Below are positions 8,767 through 15,981 of a stretch of DNA of 64,000 nucleotides, piece after piece. The notes beneath the pieces were generated by a model. It saw only the letters and a list, made by a program, of their open reading frames with translations. It had not been told where the DNA came from and ran no database searches. The translations under genes were made by a program, and so were the position numbers. Position 1 is the first letter of the stretch. Every line of letters begins with the position of its first letter. The DNA is from Litorimonas haliclonae (GTDB taxonomy: Bacteria > Pseudomonadota > Alphaproteobacteria > Caulobacterales > Maricaulaceae). The DNA lies in contig NZ_CBCSCO010000005.1 of assembly GCF_965138505.1 (NCBI RefSeq), positions 180,629 to 244,628 of the forward strand. Reading direction: 5' to 3'.

Positions 8767-9678
8767 TTAATTGATTTCGATAGCCCAAGGCGGCGTTCCT
8801 TTGAAGCGCTCTACTAAAAAGTCGACCCAGGTTCTAACGCGAAGCGAGAGATGCCGCGTCGGCGGGTAAACCGCATAGACAGTCACCTCGGCCCAGCTAT
8901 AGTCGGGCAAGACAATTTCCAGTTTTCCTGATTGAACGGCTTCACATAGAAAGAATGAGGGGCTGATAGTGATCCCCTGGCCCGCTATTGCGGCTTCGGT
9001 CAAAAAGGTCCCGTTATTCGCTCTCAAAGAGGAAGGGATTTCCACTTCCCCAGTTTCGCCATTTGGCCCCGAATAGGCCCAGCTTTTCCGTGTTTTATTG
9101 CTGTATCGCAATTCATTGAAGCCGATTAAATCTTTTGGGCGATTGGGATAACCTTGTTTTTCAAGGTAAGCCGGACTGGCCACCGCAAGCATTTCCACCG
9201 GGGCAAGTTTTCGAGCTACCATCGTTGAATCGTTTAACTCCCCGATCCGAATGGCAACATCAACCCCTTCGGAAATCAGGTCAATCTGTCGGTCGCTAAA
9301 ATCGATATCAAAATCGACATCTGGATGCAGTTCCAGAAAATCAAGAATGGCAGGGCCAAGATATTGAACACCGAAAGATAAAGGCGCCGCGAGCCGAATG
9401 CGTCCGGCCAAGGCGCAATTTTCTGAGGCCGCGTCAGCCTCTGCCTCATTCCAATCCGCGAGCAATCCGACTCCTCTTTGAAACAAGCTATCGCCCGCCT
9501 CGGTCAAAGACAGGCTGCGTGTGGTTCTTTGAACAAGCTGCGTGCCGAGGCGGTCTTCCAGATCGGAGAGCCGGCGGCTTATCGCGGATTTGGACAAACC
9601 CAACTGTTTGGCGGCCTGAGTAAAGCTTCCGGCCTCAATTGTGCGCACAAAGGCTTCAATCTCTTCATAACGGCTCAT
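8767..9678 (-). CDS. LysR-family transcriptional regulator
   Basis: A 303-residue LysR regulator. The winged helix-turn-helix spans residues 1-60 (SFTQAAKQLGLSKSAISRRL), followed by the linker helix and a periplasmic-binding-protein-like effector domain (from about residue 90). It is divergent from the azoreductase/pirin operon, the usual arrangement for a LysR protein controlling its neighbour and itself. A TTGTT-N11-AACAA site overlaps its start codon (9678-9698). By context it likely responds to quinones or electrophiles, as do regulators of azoR-like genes; this is inference. Confidence 0.92.
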   Translation of the reverse strand: MSRYEEIEAFVRTIEAGSFTQAAKQLGLSKSAISRRLSDLEDRLGTQLVQRTTRSLSLTEAGDSLFQRGVGLLADWNEAEADAASENCALAGRIRLAAPLSFGVQYLGPAILDFLELHPDVDFDIDFSDRQIDLISEGVDVAIRIGELNDSTMVARKLAPVEMLAVASPAYLEKQGYPNRPKDLIGFNELRYSNKTRKSWAYSGPNGETGEVEIPSSLRANNGTFLTEAAIAGQGITISPSFFLCEAVQSGKLEIVLPDYSWAEVTVYAVYPPTRHLSLRVRTWVDFLVERFKGTPPWAIEIN

Positions 9679-9698
9679 TGTTTTGATTTACGCAACAA
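9678..9698. promoter_or_regulatory. Candidate LysR box (T-N11-A)
   Basis: TTGTT, 11 bp, AACAA: a perfect 5-bp inverted repeat with the T-N11-A spacing typical of LysR regulators, located in the divergent lysR/azoR intergenic region and ending 71 bp before the azoR start. Confidence 0.55.
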
Positions 9699-9769
9699 TG
9701 AATTGAATAACAAGCCGCTAATCATGTTTCGCGTGACAGCCTATCTCTGACGCACAGAAAGGAAACATG

Positions 9770-10363
9770 ATGACAAAAATAGAAAACATATTGAGAGTGG
9801 ATGCCAGTGGACGAAAGTCAGGATCCATTTCCCGCAAACTTGCGAGCCATACTGTCGATCAATTAGCGGCGAATGGCGCTGTACAAGTTCACAATCGGGA
9901 TCTGAGTGAAGGCTTGCCCTTTGTTGACGAGTCCTGGATTGGCGCGAATTTCACGCCAGCAGATAAAAGAACGGATGACCAGAAAACTAAATTGGCGTTC
10001 TCCGATTCTTTGGTGGACGAATTAGAAACCGCGAATACGCTCGTGATATCGACGCCCATTTACAATTTCGGGATTCCCGCCGCGCTGAAGGCTTGGATAG
10101 ACTTGGTCGCCCGCGCCGGACTGACGTTCAAATATACTGAATCCGGCCCTGTTGGTTTATTGGAGGGCAAACGCGCCATTATATTGTTGGCTTCGGGCGG
10201 GACACCGATGGGCAGCGAAATTGATTACGCAACGCCTTATCTGCGTCATGCGTTAAAATTTATAGGTATTACGGATGTGACCTTTCTTGCCGCTGACGGC
10301 TTAGGCCAGGACGCCGATAAGAAAATCGAGAGCGCTCTCAAAGCCATAGAAGAATTAGATTAG
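9770..10363 (+). CDS. azoR: FMN-dependent NADH-azoreductase / quinone reductase
   Basis: A 197-residue flavodoxin-like oxidoreductase. It would reduce quinones, and azo compounds incidentally, with two electrons from NADH using FMN. The family signatures are VISTPIYNFGIPAALKAWID (FMN phosphate loop and dimer contacts), LVARAGLTFKYTESGPVGLL and the HALKFIGITDV segment, all as in E. coli AzoR. Start: two adjacent ATG codons (9767, 9770); AAAGGA at 9758-9763 gives better spacing to the second. It is followed 9 bp later by a pirin gene, forming a two-gene operon opposite a LysR regulator. Confidence 0.92.
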   Translation: MTKIENILRVDASGRKSGSISRKLASHTVDQLAANGAVQVHNRDLSEGLPFVDESWIGANFTPADKRTDDQKTKLAFSDSLVDELETANTLVISTPIYNFGIPAALKAWIDLVARAGLTFKYTESGPVGLLEGKRAIILLASGGTPMGSEIDYATPYLRHALKFIGITDVTFLAADGLGQDADKKIESALKAIEELD

Positions 10364-10372
10364 GAGACTGTT

Positions 10373-11131
10373 ATGACAACGCAAATTTCAACCGACAACA
10401 GTCGTGAAAACGGAATTTCTCTGGCGGGCGGATTGCATTTGCGGCCAGCGGAGAAGCGCGGCAAAGCCGACCATGGCTGGCTGAAAACCTCTTATAGTTT
10501 TTCATTTTCTCAATATCACGACCCGGCGCATATGGGCTTTGGTCCGCTTCGCGTTATCAATGACGATTATATAGACGGCGGGAAGGGTTTCCCGACGCAT
10601 CCGCACGACAATATGGAGATTTTCTCTTACATTCTCGAGGGCGCGCTCGCGCACAAAGATTCCATGGGCAATGGTTCCACGGTCTCTGCAGGCGGCGTTC
10701 AATATATGAGCGCAGGCACCGGCGTGCGCCATTCCGAATTTAATCCGAGCGAAACAGATCAGGTTCATCTTTTACAAATTTGGCTTCTGCCAAAGGTAAA
10801 GAACGAAGAGCCCCGTTATGAAACCAAGGATCTGACGGCCGAGGAAAAAGACGGAAAGCTCGCGCTGTTTCTCTCCCATGACGGACGGGGCGACTCAATG
10901 CGGATTAAATCCAACGCGGATATCTACGCCGCCACACTTGATGGAGAGCAGTCCATCGAGACCGTTCTGAAAGACGGTCACGGCGCCTGGATCCAAGTCG
11001 CGCGCGGGGAGGTGACCGTAAACGGGCAAGCGCTGAGACGCGGCGACGGACTCGCCGTGAAAAAAGGCGGACGGATTGAGTTCACCAAGGGTGTGGATGC
11101 GGAATTTATCTATTTCGATATGTGGGGGTAA
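10373..11131 (+). CDS. Pirin-family bicupin protein (YhhW-like)
   Basis: A 252-residue pirin. The N-terminal cupin carries the metal motif GFPTHPHDNMEIFSYILEG (two histidines, then a Glu) and a second His in SAGTGVRHSEFNPS. The third recognisable block is QVHLLQIWLLP. Enzymatic members of this family (E. coli YhhW) cleave quercetin-type flavonols; others are redox-responsive regulators. Co-transcription with azoR suggests a shared role in handling quinones or aromatic electrophiles. The operon ends at a strong terminator at 11153-11183. Confidence 0.9.
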   Translation: MTTQISTDNSRENGISLAGGLHLRPAEKRGKADHGWLKTSYSFSFSQYHDPAHMGFGPLRVINDDYIDGGKGFPTHPHDNMEIFSYILEGALAHKDSMGNGSTVSAGGVQYMSAGTGVRHSEFNPSETDQVHLLQIWLLPKVKNEEPRYETKDLTAEEKDGKLALFLSHDGRGDSMRIKSNADIYAATLDGEQSIETVLKDGHGAWIQVARGEVTVNGQALRRGDGLAVKKGGRIEFTKGVDAEFIYFDMWG

Positions 11132-11152
11132 AGAACATAAAATAAATTTTAT

Positions 11153-11183
11153 AGACGCCGTTTGAAAAAGCGGCGTCTTTTTT
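11153..11183 (+). terminator. Terminator of azoR-pirin operon
   Basis: AGACGCCG / CGGCGTCT stem with TTTGAAAAAG loop and a following T-run. Confidence 0.85.
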
Positions 11184-11184
11184 A

Positions 11185-11202
11185 TGTAAAGCGCCCTTTA
11201 CA
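11185..11202. promoter_or_regulatory. Palindromic operator 1 (TGTAAAG-N4-CTTTACA)
   Basis: A perfect 7-4-7 palindrome, TGTAAAGCGCCCTTTACA. Its right arm supplies a TTTACA hexamer (11197-11202) that could be a -35 element; 17 bp later TATGTA (11220-11225) could be the -10. It is paired with an identical-arm palindrome 37 bp downstream; the natural candidate ligand is the XRE regulator encoded in the operon that follows. Confidence 0.7.
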
Positions 11203-11221
11203 TTTTTCCGCGAACCTCTTA

Positions 11222-11239
11222 TGTAAAGGTAGCTTTACA
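11222..11239. promoter_or_regulatory. Palindromic operator 2 (TGTAAAG-N4-CTTTACA)
   Basis: TGTAAAGGTAGCTTTACA has the same 7-bp arms and 4-bp spacer as the palindrome at 11185-11202 and lies over the presumed -10/transcription start, 15 bp upstream of the start codon at 11255. Placement of the pair suits repression by occlusion. Confidence 0.7.
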
Positions 11240-11254
11240 AATAGGAGGTATATC

Positions 11255-11635
11255 ATGACGAAGAAAACGTCAAATAATATGAGGCCGTATTTTATCGAAT
11301 TTGGAGGGTCGATGGTCCTCTATGTCATTGTCCTGTTCGGCGTGGTGGCGACCCGGCCTGAGGGCGGATGGGGTGTATTAGAACTTTTGCCAACCCTTCC
11401 TCTATTGCTCGGATTTTGGGCCATTATCCGCCAATATGGCCGAATGGATGAATTCTATCAGCGCATCCATTCCGAGGCTTTTGCTCTGGGGGCATTAATT
11501 CTGGGACTCGCCGCTATCATCTGGGGCTTCGGAGAAAATGCCGGATGGCCCGCTATTCCCATGATTTGGGTAACGCCTGCCTTGGTCGGTCTGTGGGGCA
11601 TTTGCCTCCCAATTGTTATCCGGCGTTACAAATGA
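11255..11635 (+). CDS. Small four-helix membrane protein co-transcribed with an XRE regulator
   Basis: A 126-residue integral membrane protein of unknown function with about four hydrophobic helices (around residues 15-33, 42-58, 73-92 and 100-119) and a short charged loop (IRQYGRMDEFYQRIHSEAFA) after helix two. The ATG at 11255 follows a strong AGGAGG site, and an upstream in-frame extension would run through the two palindromic operators, so it is rejected. Its stop codon overlaps the regulator's ATG (ATGA), indicating translational coupling. Membrane protein plus tiny XRE regulator pairs are common and poorly understood. Confidence 0.8.
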   Translation: MTKKTSNNMRPYFIEFGGSMVLYVIVLFGVVATRPEGGWGVLELLPTLPLLLGFWAIIRQYGRMDEFYQRIHSEAFALGALILGLAAIIWGFGENAGWPAIPMIWVTPALVGLWGICLPIVIRRYK

Positions 11636-11826
11636 AGAACGCTTTGAAGGAAATGAGAAAAGAGCAGGGCTGGTCGCAGCAAGATTTAGCGGAGAGACTC
11701 GGCGTGTCGCGACAGTCAATCATCGCGATCGAGCGAGAAAAATACGACCCAAGCCTAGACCTCGCCTTTAAAATTGGCCGAGTTTTCGGCGCCTCAATAG
11801 AGACGATATTCACGCCGGAACCTTAA
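11632..11826 (+). CDS. Compact XRE-family helix-turn-helix regulator
   Basis: A 64-residue protein that is nothing more than a Cro/CI-type DNA-binding domain: WSQQDLAERLGVSRQSIIAI is the helix-turn-helix, then YDPSLDLAFKIGRVFGASIE. It closely resembles the short stand-alone XRE proteins of the YozG type. It starts within the stop codon of the membrane-protein gene. The perfect palindromes at 11185-11239 are the most likely binding sites, giving autoregulation of the pair. Confidence 0.88.
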   Translation: MKNALKEMRKEQGWSQQDLAERLGVSRQSIIAIEREKYDPSLDLAFKIGRVFGASIETIFTPEP

Positions 11827-11861
11827 CCCGGCTTACAAGTAAATTAAAAAAGGAAAATTTT

Positions 11862-12833
11862 ATGATGCGTTATTTAAACTCGACAATATTATGCACTATT
11901 TTAGCGGGGGCTCTCGTCGCCTGCAGCCCGGATCCCGCGACGGATACGGACAGAGTAACTGAGGCAGAGCGGGCCGAGGCCATTACGTCCCCTGAGGAGG
12001 ACCAGGCGCCTGAAGACCAGTCACAGGCCACCCAGACCGCGTCGTCCATTACCGTCACCCGCGCCGGAAACCCGGATGGTAGAACGGTTGTTTTAATCCC
12101 CGGACTCGCTTCCAGCGATGATGTGTGGGACGGAACGGTTGAAGCAATGGGGGATTATGACCTGCGCGTGGTACAGGTTGCAGGCTTTGCCGGCGCTGAC
12201 CCTGTCGCAGATATTTCGGCTGAGAAGATAGGCGATGATATTGCCGCGCATCTGGCCGAAGATACCGGGAGCGATACGGTTCTTGTGGGTCACTCTTTGG
12301 GCGGGTTTGTTGCAATGCGCGCCGCTCTGGATCATCCGAACGTTATAGACGAGCTAGTGATTGTCGATAGCTTGCCTTATGTCGCAGGTCTCTACATGCC
12401 CGAAGCCACACCAGAGATGGCGGCCAATATGGCTCAACAAATGACTCAACAATTGGCATCATTACCCCGCGAACAATTCAATGCCCAGCAACAGGCCAGC
12501 TTTAACCGGATGTCAAATAAGCCTGAGTCACTGTCCGCTTTAAAGAAATGGGGCGAAACCTCAGACCAAGCTACTGTGGCGACGATGATGGGCGAGCTAA
12601 TGGGCAGCGACTTAAGAACGGAAATTGGTAGCCTAACCCAAGACGTAACAGTCTTAGTGCCCTTTGACCCACAAATGGGGACAGAGAAAGACCAAGTTCA
12701 AGCGCTCTATGAGGCGCAATATGAGGCGGCGCCTAATGTCGATATTGAAGTGATTAATGACAGTTTTCATTTCATCATGCTGGATCAGCCGGACGCTTTT
12801 TATGAAGCGGTAAAGGCCGAACTGTCTGACTAA
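11862..12833 (+). CDS. Lipoprotein alpha/beta hydrolase
   Basis: A 323-residue predicted lipoprotein hydrolase. The signal peptide ends LVAC (Cys21), followed by an acidic, Gln/Glu-rich linker to about residue 60. The hydrolase core starts at VVLIPGLASSDDVWDG (oxyanion-hole region), has the nucleophile elbow GHSLGG with Ser145, and a probable catalytic His in SFHFIMLDQP near residue 305. A Met/Gln-rich cap segment (MAANMAQQMTQQLASL) lies between. Substrate unknown. It is preceded by AAAGGA and followed by a terminator. ATG at 11865 is an equally good start. Confidence 0.85.
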   Translation: MMRYLNSTILCTILAGALVACSPDPATDTDRVTEAERAEAITSPEEDQAPEDQSQATQTASSITVTRAGNPDGRTVVLIPGLASSDDVWDGTVEAMGDYDLRVVQVAGFAGADPVADISAEKIGDDIAAHLAEDTGSDTVLVGHSLGGFVAMRAALDHPNVIDELVIVDSLPYVAGLYMPEATPEMAANMAQQMTQQLASLPREQFNAQQQASFNRMSNKPESLSALKKWGETSDQATVATMMGELMGSDLRTEIGSLTQDVTVLVPFDPQMGTEKDQVQALYEAQYEAAPNVDIEVINDSFHFIMLDQPDAFYEAVKAELSD

Positions 12834-12856
12834 GGTTAGGCAAACAAAAATAAATG

Positions 12857-12890
12857 AAGCCCGTTAATTAAGTTAGCGGGCTTTTCTTTT
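12857..12890 (+). terminator. Terminator after the hydrolase gene
   Basis: AGCCCG/CGGGCT stem with a 13-bp A/T-rich loop, then CTTTTCTTTT tail. It overlaps the last codons of the small gene called on the other strand. Confidence 0.7.
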
Positions 12891-13043
12891 GCCCTTTATC
12901 AGAGCAGGGAGGGCGAGACCCAAAAAGACCCCGATAACAGCGCCTTTGGAGAGGTCTGATATGTCGCTCGCGAAGATTATTGGTGACAGACACAATAGGA
13001 GGGCCAAGGGAAATAGGCCAAGAAACGCGGATTTTTGAAACAT
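12873..13043 (-). CDS. Possible 56-residue membrane protein
   Basis: A short frame starting MFQKSAFLGLFPLALLLC with one signal-like hydrophobic helix, a polar turn (ASDISDLSKGA), a second helix (VIGVFLGLALPALI) and a basic tail (KGKRKAR). The ATG at 13043 has AGAGGG a few bases upstream; longer starts are possible. The two-helix plus basic tail pattern looks protein-like, but its end overlaps the hydrolase terminator, so this is tentative. Confidence 0.4.
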   Translation of the reverse strand: MFQKSAFLGLFPLALLLCLSPIIFASDISDLSKGAVIGVFLGLALPALIKGKRKAR

Positions 13044-13104
13044 AGGACCCTCTAATAACAAATTCATATTTGCATACGCGGAACCAGAGAGGAGTCCCAA
13101 CCAA

Positions 13105-13133
13105 AATAAAACCCCGCTTCCGAAAAAGCGGGG
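13105..13133 (-). terminator. Terminator of the pyrophosphatase gene
   Basis: CCCCGCTT/AAGCGGGG hairpin; on the minus strand it is followed by TTTTATTTT, 50 bp after the hppA stop. Confidence 0.8.
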
Positions 13134-13182
13134 CGTTCTCCCCTCGTCTTTGCGAGACTGTCTTTATGACATTTTTGTTAAA

Positions 13183-15315
13183 TCAATGGGCGAGCACTGC
13201 CAAGAGCAAAATTGCAATAATGTTTGTAATTTTGATCATCGGATTGACGGCGGGGCCGGCTGTGTCCTTGTAAGGATCGCCGACTGTATCGCCCGTCACC
13301 GCGGCTTTGTGAGCTTCGGAGCCCTTACCGCCGTGATTTCCGTCTTCGATATATTTCTTGGCATTATCCCACGCGCCGCCGCCGGCGGTCATGGAAAGAG
13401 CCACGAAGAGACCTGTTACGATCACGCCCATGAGCATAGCGCCAAGCGACGCCAATGCATTCTCCGTTCCGCCGACGAGCTGTACAGCGAAGAATAAGGC
13501 AATAGGCGACAGGATCGGAAGAAGCGAAGGCTTGATCATTTCCTTAATCGCTGCGCCCGTCAGCAGGTCAACGGCCTTGGCATAATCCGGACGGCTAGTG
13601 CCCTTCATAATGCCCGGGTCGGATTTAAACTGACGCCGTACTTCCTCGACAATAGAGGCGGCCGCGCGTCCCACAGACTGCATCGCCCACGCTCCAAAGA
13701 GGTAAGGAAGAAGACCGCCAAACAACAGACCGACCACGACATAAGGATTGGTCAGGCTGAAATCGGCAACCGCGCCTGTGAGAGGGTTACCTGGTTGTGC
13801 GGAGAAGAACGCGATGTCTTGGGTATAGGCCGCAAACAGGACGAGCGCGCCGAGACCGGCGGAGCCAATCGCGTAGCCTTTCGTCACCGCTTTGGTTGTA
13901 TTTCCCACCGCATCGAGAGCGTCCGTTGTATTGCGCACTTCCGGATCAAGCTCCGCCATTTCCGCAATGCCGCCGGCATTGTCGGTGACAGGGCCGAACG
14001 CGTCGAGCGCGACAATCATACCGGCCACGCCGAGCATGGCTGTAACCGCAATCGCGATCCCGAACAGTCCGCCAAGCGAGTAAGTGGCGATGATGCCGGC
14101 AATAATAATCAAAGCCGGAACAGCGGTCGCTTCCATAGAAACTGCGAGGCCTTGAATAACGTTCGTGCCGTGTCCAGATTCTGACGCCTCGGCCACGGAT
14201 TTAACCGGGCGATATTTCGTGCCCGTATAAAACTCCGTAATCATCACGATAAGGCCCGTGATAAGTAGTCCGATCACTGAGCAAACCAACAGATCCATTC
14301 CGGAGAATCCGGCTGGGTTCGCTAAAGTGTCTGACCCTCTTATCTCGCCGAATCCAAGCATCACATAGATGACGCAGGCAATGGCGGCGGCGGATAAAAC
14401 GCCCGTCACAATCAGGCCCTTATAAAGCGCGCCCATGACATTCTCTGACCCTTTGGAAAGTTTCACGAAGAACGTGCCGATAATTGAGGTCACAATACAG
14501 ACCCCGCCAATTGCCAGCGGCAACATCATCATATCGCGGCGAAGGACGCCCAAGGCATCTCCGGCGAATAAAATTGCGGCGAGAACCATCGTTGCAGCAA
14601 GTGTCACAACATATGTCTCGAACAAATCCGCGGCCATACCGGCGCAGTCACCAACGTTATCGCCGACATTATCCGCGATGGTGGCAGGGTTGCGGGGGTC
14701 GTCTTCCGGAATTCCGGCTTCGACCTTCCCGACCAGGTCACCGCCGACATCCGCGCCTTTGGTGAAGATACCGCCGCCGAGACGGGCAAAGACGGAAATC
14801 AGAGACGCGCCGAGTGAAAGCGAGATAAGACCGTCGATCACGTCGCGGGAGTCATATGAAATTCCCAGCGCTTCGGTGAGAAGCCAGAAGAATCCGGCAA
14901 TGCCAAGCAGAGCTAGGCCAGCCACGAGCATACCTGTAATGGCGCCCGCTTTGAAGGCGACCTTAAGGCCTGCGCCCAGAGAGCTACGGGAGGCTTCTGT
15001 TGTCCTTACATTGGCCTGAACAGAGACGAGCATGCCGATATACCCGGCCGCGCCGGAGAGAACTGCGCCGAGGATAAAGCCGACAGGGGCAATCCAGTTG
15101 CGGAACAGAATGAAAAGCAGAATAGCGACGACAACGCCGACAATAGCAATCGTTTTATATTGTTTGTTGAGATAGGCCTTCGCGCCTTCCTGAATCGCGC
15201 CTGCGATTTCATTCATGCGCTCCGTGCCTGTGGAGGCTTTCATGAGCCCGGCACGGGTCACAAAACCGTAGAGAACAGCGAGCAAGCCCGCTGCGAGAAT
15301 TAAATAGAGTGTCAT
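13183..15315 (-). CDS. hppA: H+-translocating membrane pyrophosphatase (K+-independent type)
   Basis: A 710-residue, roughly 16-helix integral membrane enzyme that pumps protons while hydrolysing pyrophosphate. Substrate-site motifs are present: DVGGDLVGKVEAGIPEDDPR, ATIADNVGDNVGDCAGMAAD, and late acidic/lysine motifs including NPMIKI. The segment GNTTKAVTKGYAIGSAGL carries Lys then, three residues on, Thr, the pair that marks the K+-independent subfamily (Ala in K+-dependent ones). The ATG at 15315 follows a GGGAGG site; a longer in-frame start is less likely. Monocistronic. In this lineage it probably salvages energy from biosynthetic PPi. Confidence 0.95.
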   Translation of the reverse strand: MTLYLILAAGLLAVLYGFVTRAGLMKASTGTERMNEIAGAIQEGAKAYLNKQYKTIAIVGVVVAILLFILFRNWIAPVGFILGAVLSGAAGYIGMLVSVQANVRTTEASRSSLGAGLKVAFKAGAITGMLVAGLALLGIAGFFWLLTEALGISYDSRDVIDGLISLSLGASLISVFARLGGGIFTKGADVGGDLVGKVEAGIPEDDPRNPATIADNVGDNVGDCAGMAADLFETYVVTLAATMVLAAILFAGDALGVLRRDMMMLPLAIGGVCIVTSIIGTFFVKLSKGSENVMGALYKGLIVTGVLSAAAIACVIYVMLGFGEIRGSDTLANPAGFSGMDLLVCSVIGLLITGLIVMITEFYTGTKYRPVKSVAEASESGHGTNVIQGLAVSMEATAVPALIIIAGIIATYSLGGLFGIAIAVTAMLGVAGMIVALDAFGPVTDNAGGIAEMAELDPEVRNTTDALDAVGNTTKAVTKGYAIGSAGLGALVLFAAYTQDIAFFSAQPGNPLTGAVADFSLTNPYVVVGLLFGGLLPYLFGAWAMQSVGRAAASIVEEVRRQFKSDPGIMKGTSRPDYAKAVDLLTGAAIKEMIKPSLLPILSPIALFFAVQLVGGTENALASLGAMLMGVIVTGLFVALSMTAGGGAWDNAKKYIEDGNHGGKGSEAHKAAVTGDTVGDPYKDTAGPAVNPMIKITNIIAILLLAVLAH

Positions 15316-15648
15316 AACAACCTCCCTTTGCTTTCGCCGGGTGCCAAAATAGATGTCCCCTCGCGCCATATTTGGTCGCAGGTTGGTCCGGCAATGTTAT
15401 GAAGTTGGCCGTGTCAAAAACCGTAGCCTCTTATCGGGCTTAGGCGGGACACGCTTCCCCTCGCGAGTGTGAAGTTGGCCGTCCGCCCCGATGCTATCAA
15501 CTAGATCTTATTCGGACGCTTCCCTTCGCGTAGGAAGTTTGTTGCAAAGTGTTAAGGTGGCGTCAAGGGATGTTTCAAAACAGTTTGGTGACAGATCCGA
15601 GACTATAACAAGCCATCAAAATCAACGTTTTGGAGCCGGAATTTCAGT
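15316..15648. repeat. Non-coding 333-bp region with degenerate direct repeats
   Basis: TGAAGTTGGCCGT occurs at 15400-15412 and 15470-15482, exactly 70 bp apart. The sequence ACGCTTCCCCTCGCG just before the second copy recurs about 70 bp later as ACGCTTCCCTTCGCG followed by a degenerate GGAAGTTTGTTG, giving about two and a half imperfect 70-bp units. No gene is supported here; the region lies upstream of hppA and downstream of the cupredoxin gene. Confidence 0.5.
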
Positions 15649-15981
15649 CTATTCGACAGTGACGTCCAGATTCATTTTAGGGTGAATGGCACATTTCACC
15701 TGAAACTTTCCGCGCTTGTCAAACTGCACAGTTCTGGTTTCACCTTCTTCCATAGAGCCGGAATCGAAATCCATTTCGTCAGAATCAACAAATGCGTGAT
15801 GCAGGAAAATGTCGTCATTGATAATCTTCAGGGATTGTCCGGCCTGAATAGTCACTTGGCCGGGGGCGTATGTTCTCTTTTTTTGTGAAATGACGATGTC
15901 ACTATTGGCCTGCGCGAGAACTCCAACAGGGAAGGCGATGACGCTGACAAGGCAAATAGCATGAGAGAGTTTTAGTTTCAT
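15649..15981 (-). CDS. Exported type-1 copper cupredoxin
   Basis: A 110-residue periplasmic protein with a Sec signal peptide (cleavage near VLAQ, residue 24). The mature part is a plastocyanin/pseudoazurin-like cupredoxin: the first ligand is in FLHHAFVDS (His61/62) and the rest in VKCAIHPKMNL, Cys97, His100 and Met103, spaced Cys-X2-His-X2-Met. It would carry single electrons or sense copper/redox state. Its start overlaps the stop of the upstream sensor kinase by 4 bp, so the two are translationally coupled. It is the last gene of the DUF3034-globin-kinase-kinase unit. Confidence 0.88.
   Translation of the reverse strand: MKLKLSHAICLVSVIAFPVGVLAQANSDIVISQKKRTYAPGQVTIQAGQSLKIINDDIFLHHAFVDSDEMDFDSGSMEEGETRTVQFDKRGKFQVKCAIHPKMNLDVTVE

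Noticed and set aside
11162..11254. N-terminal extension of the small membrane protein
   Set aside because: It would translate through a terminator and both palindromic operators.
14435..15019. Long plus-strand open frame antisense to hppA (194 codons)
   Set aside because: Shadow of the highly biased pyrophosphatase codons; Ser/Pro/Arg/Thr-rich with no domain or ribosome site.
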